From positions 1-8,426 of the forward strand of contig CAJZFM010000081.1 of the NCBI GenBank assembly GCA_915070235.1: a stretch of 8,426 nt of DNA, given 5' to 3'. The notes under the pieces were generated by a model that was given only the letters and a program-made list of their open reading frames with translations, was not told the origin of the DNA and searched no databases. Origin of the DNA: an uncultured Capnocytophaga sp. (GTDB taxonomy: Bacteria > Bacteroidota > Bacteroidia > Flavobacteriales > Flavobacteriaceae). A program made the translations under genes and the position numbers. Positions 1 through 6,262 of this stretch are shown here, piece after piece (the first letter of the stretch is position 1; every line of letters begins with the position of its first letter).

Positions 1-1780
1 TTGTCTTCCTTATTCTGTCTTGGATAAACTCCATAGCTTCCACCAAATTCATATCTGACAGATACTTACGGGCGATCCACATACGCTGAAGTGTCTTTTC
101 ATCTTGCAAGAGATCATCTCGGCGAGTAGAAGAGTTCACCAGGTCTATAGCAGGGAAAATACGCTTGTTGGCAATACGGCGATCCAGCTGTAACTCCATG
201 TTACCCGTACCCTTAAATTCTTCAAAGATCACATCGTCCATCTTAGAACCTGTATCGGTAAGGGCGGTAGCGATGATAGAGAGAGAACCTCCATTTTCTA
301 TATTGCGGGCTGCTCCGAAAAAGCGCTTAGGTCTGTGCAAAGCATTGGCGTCCAATCCCCCTGTAAGCACTTTACCTGAGGTAGGTTGTACCGTGTTGTA
401 TGCACGTGCCAAGCGAGTGATAGAATCCAAGAGGATTACCACATCGTGGCCACACTCTACTAAGCGTTTGGCTTTTTCCAAAACGATATTGGCAATCTTA
501 ACGTGCTCAGTGGCTTCCTTGTCAAAGGTAGAGGAAATAATCTCCCCGCGTACGTTACGTTGCATATCTGTTACCTCTTCTGGTCGCTCATCTATCAGCA
601 GTACCATGAGATACACCTCCGGGTGATTGTCGGATATGGCGTTGGCTATATCTTTCAAAAGGCTCGTCTTCCCTGTTTTAGGCTGAGCGACAATCATACC
701 ACGCTGTCCCTTTCCTATAGGGGCAAAAAGATCTATGATACGAGTAGAGACAGAACTCCTACGCCCTGAAAGATTAAATTTTTCATTGGGGAATATAGGA
801 GTCAGGTTGTCAAACGTTACCCTATCACGTACCGATTGTGGGTCACAACCATTGATCTTCAATACTTTAATAAGCGGATAATACTTTTCACCTTCCTTAG
901 GTGGGCGTACAGTTCCCAATACGGTATCTCCTGTACGCAAGCCGAAAAGGCGAATCTGGGAGGGAGAAACGTAGATATCGTCAGGAGAGGCCAAATAGTT
1001 GAAGTCTGAGGAGCGAAGGAAGCCATAACCGTCGGCTACCAGTTCAAAGACGCCCTCACACTCCACTATCCCATCAAATTCAAAATCGGGAGAACGATAG
1101 CGGTTCTTCTTCTCCTTGTCAAAATTCTCATTGCTATTGGCCTTGGGAGTATTGTTGTGATTCTGAGGCGTATTGTTTTGCTGAGCTGGCGGATTAGGAG
1201 CTGTTGTAGAAGAACTATTCTCCGTAGGGGCAGCTTTCGTTGCAGGAGTAGCCTCTGCTTTTTTTGTAGAAAGGGAAGAATCAGCCTCCTTGCGCTCTTG
1301 CTTAGCGAAATTATTGGCCTTCTTATCCCTATTAGTATTTTGGTTTTGGGAGAATTTTCCCTTATTTTCCTTATTAGCGTTCTCTGGTTGTTTGCGAGTA
1401 GGCTGAGGAGCCGCGTCCTTATTCTCCAAGGTTACAGAATTATCCTTGGGCTGAGCATTTTTTTTGTTCTTTTCTTTTTTAGGACGTGCCTCTTGGGACT
1501 TTGTAGGAGTATTAGGGGAAGTTTCGTTTTTAGCTCTATTGCCTTGATTTTCTTTAGCCTTAGGAGTCTCTTTGGCAGGTTTCACCTTTTTCTCCCCCTC
1601 CGCAGTAGGTTTGGTCTCTTTCTGAGGGAGGATAGCAGCAGGGTTCTCTGCTTGGAAATCAATAATACGATAGATAAGCTCTTCTTTTTTGAGCGTTTTA
1701 AACTTTTTCATTCCTAAGGATTGTGCAATTTCTTGCAAATCAGGAAGTTTCTTCTCCTTTAAATCGGAAATTTCAAACAT
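1..1780 (-). CDS. rho: Transcription termination factor Rho, long form with disordered insertion (3' end beyond the window)
   Basis: Hexameric RNA-dependent ATPase that ends transcription by translocating along nascent RNA. The frame is open from ATG at 1780 down to the left edge, giving 593 codons without the stop. Residues about 4-42 form the Rho-N (SAP-like) domain. Residues about 44-230 are a low-complexity stretch rich in K, E, N, Q, P, T and A. Residues about 237-308 are the RNA-binding cold-shock-like domain, containing [13 protein letters not shown]. The ATPase core has Walker A QPKTGKTS (K371), the [14 protein letters not shown] segment with the catalytic Glu, and [17 protein letters not shown] followed by STRRDDLL. 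The visible end, [13 protein letters not shown], matches the Rho C-terminus, so only a few residues should be missing. E. coli Rho has 419 residues; the roughly 190 extra lie before the RNA-binding domain, as in other Bacteroidota. Family assignment is certain. The disorder is inferred from composition. Confidence 0.98.
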   Translation of the reverse strand, partial: MFEISDLKEKKLPDLQEIAQSLGMKKFKTLKKEELIYRIIDFQAENPAAILPQKETKPTAEGEKKVKPAKETPKAKENQGNRAKNETSPNTPTKSQEARPKKEKNKKNAQPKDNSVTLENKDAAPQPTRKQPENANKENKGKFSQNQNTNRDKKANNFAKQERKEADSSLSTKKAEATPATKAAPTENSSSTTAPNPPAQQNNTPQNHNNTPKANSNENFDKEKKNRYRSPDFEFDGIVECEGVFELVADGYGFLRSSDFNYLASPDDIYVSPSQIRLFGLRTGDTVLGTVRPPKEGEKYYPLIKVLKINGCDPQSVRDRVTFDNLTPIFPNEKFNLSGRRSSVSTRIIDLFAPIGKGQRGMIVAQPKTGKTSLLKDIANAISDNHPEVYLMVLLIDERPEEVTDMQRNVRGEIISSTFDKEATEHVKIANIVLEKAKRLVECGHDVVILLDSITRLARAYNTVQPTSGKVLTGGLDANALHRPKRFFGAARNIENGGSLSIIATALTDTGSKMDDVIFEEFKGTGNMELQLDRRIANKRIFPAIDLVNSSTRRDDLLQDEKTLQRMWIARKYLSDMNLVEAMEFIQDRIRKT

Positions 1781-1823
1781 ATATTCAATAGGTTGATATG
1801 AGTTTCTTTTATATAGGGGATTA

Positions 1824-1845
1824 AAATAGAAAAAATATTCTATTT
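1824..1845. repeat. Small A/T-rich inverted repeat upstream of rho
   Basis: AAATAGAA at 1824-1831 and TTCTATTT at 1838-1845 are exact inverted copies around a 6-bp loop, within the rho leader. The arms are almost all A and T in an A/T-rich stretch, so chance is a real possibility. Confidence 0.3.
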
Positions 1846-1888
1846 GGAAAGATGTTATAAAAATATAATTGGGAATATTTTTGAGAAT

Positions 1889-1909
1889 ATCACCTGTAGA
1901 GCAAGTGAT
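1889..1909 (-). other. Hairpin in the rho leader
   Basis: An 8-bp stem joins 1889-1896 to 1902-1909 around a 5-nt loop, with one G-U pair in the RNA. It lies about 30 nt into the predicted rho transcript and has no U-tract right behind it, so it does not look like a terminator. It could affect leader folding or Rho autoregulation, which is known for E. coli rho, but no such role is shown here. Confidence 0.45.
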
Positions 1910-1941
1910 CTATTTTATTTTCAAGTACTTATTTGAGATGG

Positions 1942-1949
1942 CAAAGATA
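1942..1949 (-). promoter_or_regulatory. Predicted rho promoter, -7 box TATCTTTG
   Basis: On the minus strand this reads TATCTTTG, a full match to the Bacteroidota -7 consensus TAnnTTTG. No clear TTTG -33 element is visible; the expected place holds a T-run followed by CC (TTTTTCCTT, minus strand 1970-1962). A start about 6 bp past the box would give a leader of roughly 155 nt before the ATG at 1780, long for this phylum. It faces the plus-strand box at 1997-2004. Confidence 0.7.
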
Positions 1950-1996
1950 CACATTTTTTTTAAGGAAAAACATTTTTTCATGAATTTTTTTTTTAT

Positions 1997-2004
1997 TATC
2001 TTTG
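1997..2004 (+). promoter_or_regulatory. Predicted promoter of the DUF4293 gene, -7 box TATCTTTG
   Basis: TATCTTTG matches the Bacteroidota TAnnTTTG -7 consensus and ends 19 bp before the ATG at 2024, leaving a 5' leader of only about 13 nt. Upstream is a long T-run with no clear TTTG -33 box. The 47 bp between this box and the opposing rho box mean the two -33 regions would lie back to back. Confidence 0.65.
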
Positions 2005-2023
2005 TCCCCACTAAATCAATGAA

Positions 2024-2395
2024 ATGATACAACGTATTCAAACTGTTTATATGCTGATTGTCAGCCTTATAAGTGGAGTTGCTTTGTTCTTTAGCTTGGG
2101 AGATTGGCCTTCATTATTGCTCTTCGGACTAAGTGCTCTACTGGCTATAATAAGTATATTTGCTTTCAAAAAACGACAAAATCAATTTGTTCTAAACAGA
2201 TTCAACATATTGAGTAACCTTATTTTACTGGGTGTATTTTCGTGGAGGGTGCTACAGTCATCTGGAGAAAATTCTTTTTCTGAGAAAGGTGTTCAGCTCG
2301 TAGTTCCATTCATTTCTATCGTATTTTTGTTCTTGGCCAATCGTGCCATTCACAGGGACGAAGAATTGGTAAAATCAGCAGACCGCCTACGTTAG
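2024..2395 (+). CDS. DUF4293 family integral membrane protein
   Basis: A 123-residue protein of unknown function, predicted to sit in the inner membrane. The N-terminus MIQRIQTVYMLIVSLI and the C-terminal DEELVKSADRLR are the conserved ends of the DUF4293 family, which I know mainly from Bacteroidota. Four hydrophobic segments are visible at about residues 7-25, 29-48, 60-76 and 90-106, with a basic loop (KKRQNQF) between the second and third. It is divergent from rho; to my knowledge this pairing is common in the group but says little about function. The ATG at 2024 is favoured because the family's conserved N-terminus starts exactly there and the promoter box ends 19 bp upstream. No Shine-Dalgarno sequence is seen, as is usual in this phylum. 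Family assignment is strong; no biochemical role can be given. Confidence 0.9.
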   Translation: MIQRIQTVYMLIVSLISGVALFFSLGDWPSLLLFGLSALLAIISIFAFKKRQNQFVLNRFNILSNLILLGVFSWRVLQSSGENSFSEKGVQLVVPFISIVFLFLANRAIHRDEELVKSADRLR

Positions 2396-2415
2396 TACCA
2401 AGTAACTTTGTGTGT

Positions 2416-2451
2416 AAGCTATCCTATACCCCGTGTGTAGGATAGTTTTTT
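2416..2451 (+). terminator. Rho-independent terminator of the DUF4293 gene
   Basis: CTATCCTA at 2419-2426 pairs with TAGGATAG at 2438-2445. The stem can extend inward to about 11 bp, leaving loop CCCGT, and outward into A/T pairs. Six T follow at 2446-2451. It starts about 20 bp past the stop codon of the DUF4293 gene. Confidence 0.88.
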
Positions 2452-2467
2452 GTTCCTACCCCAAACG

Positions 2468-2502
2468 AAAAGGACTACCTCCCTTCGGAGGTAGTCCTTT
2501 TT
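2468..2502. terminator. Bidirectional Rho-independent terminator between convergent genes
   Basis: A perfect 12-bp stem joins 2471-2482 to 2487-2498 around the loop CTTC. It is flanked by AAA on the left and TTTT on the right, so either strand ends in a U-tract. Read leftward, it lies just past the stop of the minus-strand peptidase gene at 2525, making it the likely end of the apt-peptidase-peptidase transcript. Read rightward, it backs up the terminator at 2416-2451. Confidence 0.9.
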
Positions 2503-2524
2503 AAACCTATGTTTAACAGAAAAA

Positions 2525-3718
2525 TTATAAACTGGTATAAGGGGCTTTCTTGAATTTCTTTACCAAATCCTTAGGTGCTCCTTTTTGATTGACTAAGATA
2601 GCTATAGTTTTGTAGCGTACATAGTCCTTGCTGGCATACAGATAACCTTTGTTATCATTCTCAGTACCCCAAGAGTTCTTTACAATATAGTATTCCTTAC
2701 CTGTTTGGTCTTTTGCCAAACCTACAATGTGCATAGAGTGGTCATCAAGGGTTTGGTAGTTATCAAAAGCTTCTTGGCGTAACTGGGGAGTAATTGTTTT
2801 TTCCTTCCAGTAAGTATGATAATAGTTTTCTTGCTCAGCAGGGCTTAGGCTCTCAAAGTCCTTTTCGGGAACGATTGCCAAACCATTTTGCCAGCTGAAG
2901 AATTTTTCAGAGACATCGGCTTCCCAACCTACAGTATAGCCTTTTTTGAGGGCATAGTCTATGGTACGGATCAAATCCTTCATATCTACATTGAAGGCAT
3001 AATCATAGCTCCAGTTATCAGGCACTGCCATAAGGGTATTGTGATACTTAGGCTTGTCCTCTACGGAGATCATCTCTATGTACTTTTCATCTTCCAAGCC
3101 TACATACTCTTTGGCAAAAGAGTGGGCATCATACATCTTACCATTGTACATAAAGGTCTTAGGCACTTCTCCTAAGTAGGCGTCTATTTTCTTTTCAAAT
3201 ACCTCTTTCCAGTTGTCTGGGAGTTTTTTCATTTTGACAAGCTCTTCCAAGTAAGGCTTCAAGTCCTTTTGCATCTCGTCAAAATTGTTATAGGTTGCCC
3301 CATTGATAAGCCCTGTATAAGCCGATTGTGGAAGCACTCCATAGCGGCGATAGCTGTTGATTACATCGTGAGGCTCGCCACCATCACCCCAGTTAAGTGC
3401 ACCTTGCATACGCACATAATTGATAGCTTTGTCCAAATAGATCTTACGCGCGGTGTAGATTTCGGCCAAGTCTACAGGCTTTTTCTTCTTTTTCAAGGCT
3501 TCAGATTCCAAGAAAGACGAACCTGCATAGCTCCAGCAAGTACCACTCCAACCTTGGTTTTTTACATCGGTAGCATCCAAGGCCAAAACAGGAGTAATTT
3601 GGTAATACTTCTGTATGTCTTTGCCCTTGTTGTTGGCCAATGCATTAATCAAGTTTTCTTGTGCAAAGGCCTGTCCTGCACTAAGGAGTACCAAGACAGA
3701 AAAAAATCTTTTTATCAT
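2525..3718 (-). CDS. Secreted C1 (papain-fold) cysteine peptidase, second tandem copy
   Basis: A predicted exported cysteine peptidase of 397 residues, of the papain clan and closest in motifs to the PepC/bleomycin hydrolase branch (C1B). The first 19 residues are a type I signal peptide (basic MIKR, hydrophobic core, AFA before Q) with no lipobox Cys, so the product should be periplasmic or secreted. The catalytic set is intact: oxyanion Gln55 and nucleophile Cys61 in QGWSGTCWSY, His327 in DDHSMHIVG and Asn348 in VKNSWG. At about 378 mature residues it is shorter than typical cytoplasmic PepC (about 440-450), and export is also unlike that enzyme. It lies 32 bp behind a paralogue about 75% identical over its whole length. 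Between them I see no promoter box or terminator, so co-transcription is likely. Substrate and endo- versus aminopeptidase activity cannot be read from the sequence. Confidence 0.9.
   Translation of the reverse strand: MIKRFFSVLVLLSAGQAFAQENLINALANNKGKDIQKYYQITPVLALDATDVKNQGWSGTCWSYAGSSFLESEALKKKKKPVDLAEIYTARKIYLDKAINYVRMQGALNWGDGGEPHDVINSYRRYGVLPQSAYTGLINGATYNNFDEMQKDLKPYLEELVKMKKLPDNWKEVFEKKIDAYLGEVPKTFMYNGKMYDAHSFAKEYVGLEDEKYIEMISVEDKPKYHNTLMAVPDNWSYDYAFNVDMKDLIRTIDYALKKGYTVGWEADVSEKFFSWQNGLAIVPEKDFESLSPAEQENYYHTYWKEKTITPQLRQEAFDNYQTLDDHSMHIVGLAKDQTGKEYYIVKNSWGTENDNKGYLYASKDYVRYKTIAILVNQKGAPKDLVKKFKKAPYTSL
2988..3034 (-). repeat. 47-bp stretch identical to 4211-4257 (peptidase copy 2)
   Basis: These 47 bases match 4211-4257 exactly, in the same orientation and 1,223 bp apart. 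Both encode the segment LMAVPDNWSYDYAFNV of the tandem peptidases. The proteins as a whole differ at about one residue in four, so this block is unusually conserved at DNA level. Confidence 0.9.
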
Positions 3719-3750
3719 TATATAGTAATTTTGATGCTAAGTATCGGGTA

Positions 3751-4941
3751 CTAACTTACATACCCTGCTTTTTTGTATTTTTTAAGCAAGTCCTTAGGGG
3801 TTCCTTTTTGATTGACTAAGATAGACATAGTTTTGTAACGTACATAGTTCTTAGATACGTATAGATACCCTTTGTTATCATTGTCATCACCCCAAGAGTT
3901 CTTTACAATATAGTACTCTCTACCTTTTTGGTCTTTCGCTAAGCCTACAATGTGCATGGCATGGTCATCGGTAGTTTCGTAGTTGTCAAAACCTTGTTGG
4001 CGCAAAGCTGGTGTGATTTCTTTTTCATTCCAGTATACATGGAAATAATCTTTTTGTTCTTCTTCAGTAAGGTCTTTGTAATCTTTTTCAGGTACCAAGG
4101 CCAACCCGTTCTTCCAGCTGAAATATTTCTCAGATACATCGGCTGCCCAAGCTACGGTATAGCCTTTGCTGAGTGCATAGTCTATGGTGCGGATGATATC
4201 CTCCATATTCACATTGAAGGCATAATCATAGCTCCAGTTATCAGGCACTGCCATAAGAGTATTTTGGTATTTTGGCTTGTGCTCTACTGAAAGCATTTCT
4301 ATATACTTTTCGTCCTCTAAGCCTACTACTTCTTTAGCAAAAGATTTTGGATCGTACATCTTGCCATTGTAGAGGAAGGTTTTAGGCACAGCACCTAAGT
4401 AAGTATCCAATTTTTGTTCAAATACCTCTTTCCAGTCGGCTGGTACTTTTTCGCTCTCTACAATTCCCTTGAGGTAACCCTCTAAGTCCTTTTGCATTTC
4501 GTTAAAGTTATTAACAGTAGCCCCATTAATTAAACCTGTATAGACAGACTGTGGAACAGCACCATATTTGCGATAGATATTGACAATATCGTGCAATTCA
4601 CCACCGTCTCCCCAAGTAAGAGCACCATGCATACGCAAGTAGTTAATGGCTTTTTCCAAATACACCTTACGAGCTGTATAGATTTCTGACAAATCCACAG
4701 GCTGTTTTTTCTTTTTCATCATTTCCGACTCTAAGAAAGAAGCTCCTGTATAGCTCCAGCAAGTGCCACTATGGCCTTGGTCTTTGACATCGGTTACTCC
4801 TAAGGCAAAGATAGGCTTAATTTGGTAGTACTTTTGTACATCTTTTCCTTGATTGTTTGCCAAGGCATTGATCAAGTTGTCCTGTGCAAAGAGCTGTCCT
4901 GCTCCCATGAGCACAAGTACTGAAAGTATTTTTTTTGTCAT
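3751..4941 (-). CDS. Secreted C1 (papain-fold) cysteine peptidase, first tandem copy
   Basis: A paralogue of the next gene, 396 residues, aligned to it without gaps and with about 100 differences (about 75% identity by hand count). The signal peptide MTKKILSVLVLMGAGQLFA is followed by QDNL, with a likely type I cleavage after LFA, so export is predicted. The catalytic residues sit at the same positions: Gln55 and Cys61 in QGHSGTCWSY, His327 in DDHAMHIVG, Asn348 in VKNSWG. Conserved core segments include YTGLINGAT, EMQKDL and MAVPDNWSYDYAFNV. Differences cluster at residues about 154-165, 280-300 and near the active site (His57 here, Trp57 in the other copy), which could tune specificity; that is inference. 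The ATG follows the apt stop after only 2 bp, so it is almost certainly translated from the apt mRNA. Family assignment is firm; physiological substrate unknown. Confidence 0.9.
   Translation of the reverse strand: MTKKILSVLVLMGAGQLFAQDNLINALANNQGKDVQKYYQIKPIFALGVTDVKDQGHSGTCWSYTGASFLESEMMKKKKQPVDLSEIYTARKVYLEKAINYLRMHGALTWGDGGELHDIVNIYRKYGAVPQSVYTGLINGATVNNFNEMQKDLEGYLKGIVESEKVPADWKEVFEQKLDTYLGAVPKTFLYNGKMYDPKSFAKEVVGLEDEKYIEMLSVEHKPKYQNTLMAVPDNWSYDYAFNVNMEDIIRTIDYALSKGYTVAWAADVSEKYFSWKNGLALVPEKDYKDLTEEEQKDYFHVYWNEKEITPALRQQGFDNYETTDDHAMHIVGLAKDQKGREYYIVKNSWGDDNDNKGYLYVSKNYVRYKTMSILVNQKGTPKDLLKKYKKAGYVS
4211..4257 (-). repeat. 47-bp stretch identical to 2988-3034 (peptidase copy 1)
   Basis: This is the partner of the identical block at 2988-3034, inside the first tandem peptidase gene. 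The two form the longest exact direct repeat I found between the genes and would be a natural site for recombination or gene conversion. Confidence 0.9.
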
Positions 4942-4943
4942 AA

Positions 4944-5465
4944 TTAATAATTTAGAATACTATTTACACTGTATTTTTCCAATTTTTCTCGTCCGTGAAG
5001 GAAGTCCAATTCCATAAGGAAGGCACATTGTACGATTTCTCCCCCTAAGCGCTCTATGAGCTTGGTGGCAGCCAGTGCTGTACCCCCTGTAGCCAATACA
5101 TCGTCATGTAAGAGTACTCGCTCTCCCTTGGCTATCGCATCGGTATGAATTTCTAAGTTACTGCTCCCATACTCCAAATCATAGTGCTCACTTATGACCT
5201 CCCCAGGGAGCTTACCAGGCTTTCTGATAGGGACAAATCCTACCTTGAGTGCCCGTGCCAATAAGATTCCAAAGAAGAAACCACGACTCTCTATAGCTGC
5301 CACTTTGTCTATTTTCTCATTTTTGAGAGGTGCTAAGAGTTGTTGCAATACAGCCTCGGTTGCCTGGGCATTGGCCAGAAGAGGAGTTATATCTTTGAAG
5401 ACTACCCCCTTCTTTGGAAAATCGAGAATATCTCGTACAAAGTCTTGTATTTGTATATTATTCAT
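4944..5465 (-). CDS. apt: Adenine phosphoribosyltransferase
   Basis: A cytoplasmic purine-salvage enzyme that makes AMP and diphosphate from adenine and PRPP. The frame starting at 5465 gives 173 residues, close to the usual 170-180. Visible motifs are FPKKGVVFKDITPLL (residues 16-30), ESRGFFFG (59-66), RKPGKLPGE (81-89), YDLEYG (95-100) and the PRPP-binding loop VLLHDDVLATGGTA (117-130, Asp121-Asp122). The frame is open upstream to an ATG at 5510, but those 15 extra codons overlap a promoter -7 box and match nothing in the family, so the start at 5465 is preferred. It is the first gene of an apparent unit with the two exported peptidases, the next start lying 2 bp past its stop. A link between adenine salvage and peptidases is not obvious; shared expression may simply reflect growth-linked transcription. 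Confidence 0.95.
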   Translation of the reverse strand: MNNIQIQDFVRDILDFPKKGVVFKDITPLLANAQATEAVLQQLLAPLKNEKIDKVAAIESRGFFFGILLARALKVGFVPIRKPGKLPGEVISEHYDLEYGSSNLEIHTDAIAKGERVLLHDDVLATGGTALAATKLIERLGGEIVQCAFLMELDFLHGREKLEKYSVNSILNY

Positions 5466-5491
5466 TACAATTGCTTTCAAAAAACCTTTTG

Positions 5492-5499
5492 CAAAGATA
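5492..5499 (-). promoter_or_regulatory. Predicted promoter of apt and the peptidase pair, -7 box TATCTTTG
   Basis: On the minus strand this reads TATCTTTG, the Bacteroidota -7 consensus, about 26 bp upstream of the preferred apt ATG at 5465. Transcription would start near 5486, after the upstream ATG at 5510, which therefore could not be translated from this transcript. Upstream is a T-run then CC (TTTTTTCCTTG, 5518-5508), resembling the block before the rho box. Confidence 0.72.
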
Positions 5500-5525
5500 C
5501 GTTTTTTCAAGGAAAAAACCTAATA

Positions 5526-5605
5526 TTTAATGATTAATGTTTAATGATTAATGCCAATAATCATTATCGGCGTTAATCATTAAACATTATTGGCATTAAT
5601 CATTA
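5526..5605. repeat. Nested direct and inverted repeats between the ABC gene and apt
   Basis: Two perfect tandem copies of TTTAATGATTAATG lie at 5526-5539 and 5540-5553. A perfect 20-bp inverted repeat joins 5542-5561 to 5586-5605 across 24 bp, and its right arm contains the stop codon of the ABC gene (5603-5605). A competing 17-bp perfect inverted repeat joins 5535-5551 to 5573-5589 and can extend inward by further pairs to a 3-nt loop. The two hairpins cannot form together. No T-run directly follows on the minus strand, the nearest being at 5518-5513. A role as 3' mRNA protector or weak terminator for the transporter genes is inference. Confidence 0.85.
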
Positions 5606-6262
5606 TTGTATAAGTCCATCTACGATGCGTATAATGCGCTGTGTCTGGGCGGCGATGTCCTCCTCATGGGTTACGATGACGATAGTAGTGCCTTTGGCAT
5701 TCACCTCTTTGAAGATCTGCATCACCTCTGCAGTCGTTTTGGAGTCCAATTGCCCTGTAGGCTCATCGGCCAGTAGCAAGGGTGCATTGGCAATCAGTGC
5801 GCGGGCTATGGCCACACGCTGTTTCTGTCCACCTGAAAGCTCATTGGGATAGTGCTTTGCCCAAGAGGCTATACCTAAGGGTTCGAGTTTTTCCATGGCG
5901 CGCTCCTCACGCTCCTTCTTAGGGACATGCTGGTAGAAGAGCGGCAAGGCCACATTCTCCACCACATTCTTATAAGCAATCAGGTTGGCCGCTTGGAATA
6001 CGAAACCTATATTTCGGCTGCGATAGGCAGAGCGCTCTACACTGTCCAGAAGACTCATATCCTGGCCATCAAAGTAATAGGTACCACTATCGTAGGTATC
6101 CAATAGGCCTATGATATTCATCAGGGTTGATTTGCCTGAACCCGATGCCCCCATGATAGAGACCATTTCACCGCGCTCTACCGTGAGATTGATCCCTTTG
6201 AGCACCTGTAGAGTGTCATACTCGGTGTGATAGGCTTTTTTTATATCATTGAGCTGAATCAT
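5603..6262 (-). CDS. ABC transporter ATPase, MacB/LolD type
   Basis: The 219-residue nucleotide-binding subunit of an ABC transporter in the family that serves FtsX-like permeases (MacB, LolD, FtsE). It would dimerise on the cytoplasmic face of the inner membrane. All motifs are intact: Walker A GASGSGKST (38-46, Lys44), Q-loop Gln90, signature LSGGQ (142-146), Walker B PLLLADEP (161-168, Glu167), D-loop LDS (172-174) and switch His199 in VTHE. The length fits a stand-alone ATPase with no fused membrane domain. Its start overlaps the end of the upstream adaptor gene by 17 bp in another frame, so translation is probably coupled. No permease gene follows; a repeat cluster and the apt promoter come next. 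The adaptor partner favours a MacAB-like exporter over LolCDE, but the substrate cannot be inferred. Confidence 0.95.
   Translation of the reverse strand: MIQLNDIKKAYHTEYDTLQVLKGINLTVERGEMVSIMGASGSGKSTLMNIIGLLDTYDSGTYYFDGQDMSLLDSVERSAYRSRNIGFVFQAANLIAYKNVVENVALPLFYQHVPKKEREERAMEKLEPLGIASWAKHYPNELSGGQKQRVAIARALIANAPLLLADEPTGQLDSKTTAEVMQIFKEVNAKGTTIVIVTHEEDIAAQTQRIIRIVDGLIQ

Noticed and set aside
165..626. A 153-codon plus-strand frame
   Set aside because: It lies antisense to the conserved Rho ATPase core and shows no recognisable domain.
1157..1717. A 186-codon plus-strand frame rich in Leu, Arg and Phe
   Set aside because: It is exactly antisense to the Lys/Glu/Asn-rich Rho insertion, whose codon bias produces such a frame. 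It has no family motif and no promoter box.
1781..1941. Rho leader considered as a riboswitch
   Set aside because: Apart from one 8-bp hairpin and a weak A/T repeat, no known riboswitch core motif or terminator is visible.
3269..3754. A 161-codon plus-strand frame over the second peptidase gene
   Set aside because: It is a shadow of the N-terminal half of a gene with intact catalytic motifs, and its translation has no domain features.
5535..5589. Hairpin considered as a Rho-independent terminator for the ABC gene
   Set aside because: On the minus strand no U-tract follows the stem directly; the nearest T-run (5518-5513) is about 17 bases further on, and the stem is A/T-rich.
2525..5605. Peptidase pair considered as part of a mobile element or toxin/defence cassette
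   Set aside because: There is no transposase, integrase, target-site duplication or immunity-type gene. The genes share their neighbours' strand and tight operon spacing.
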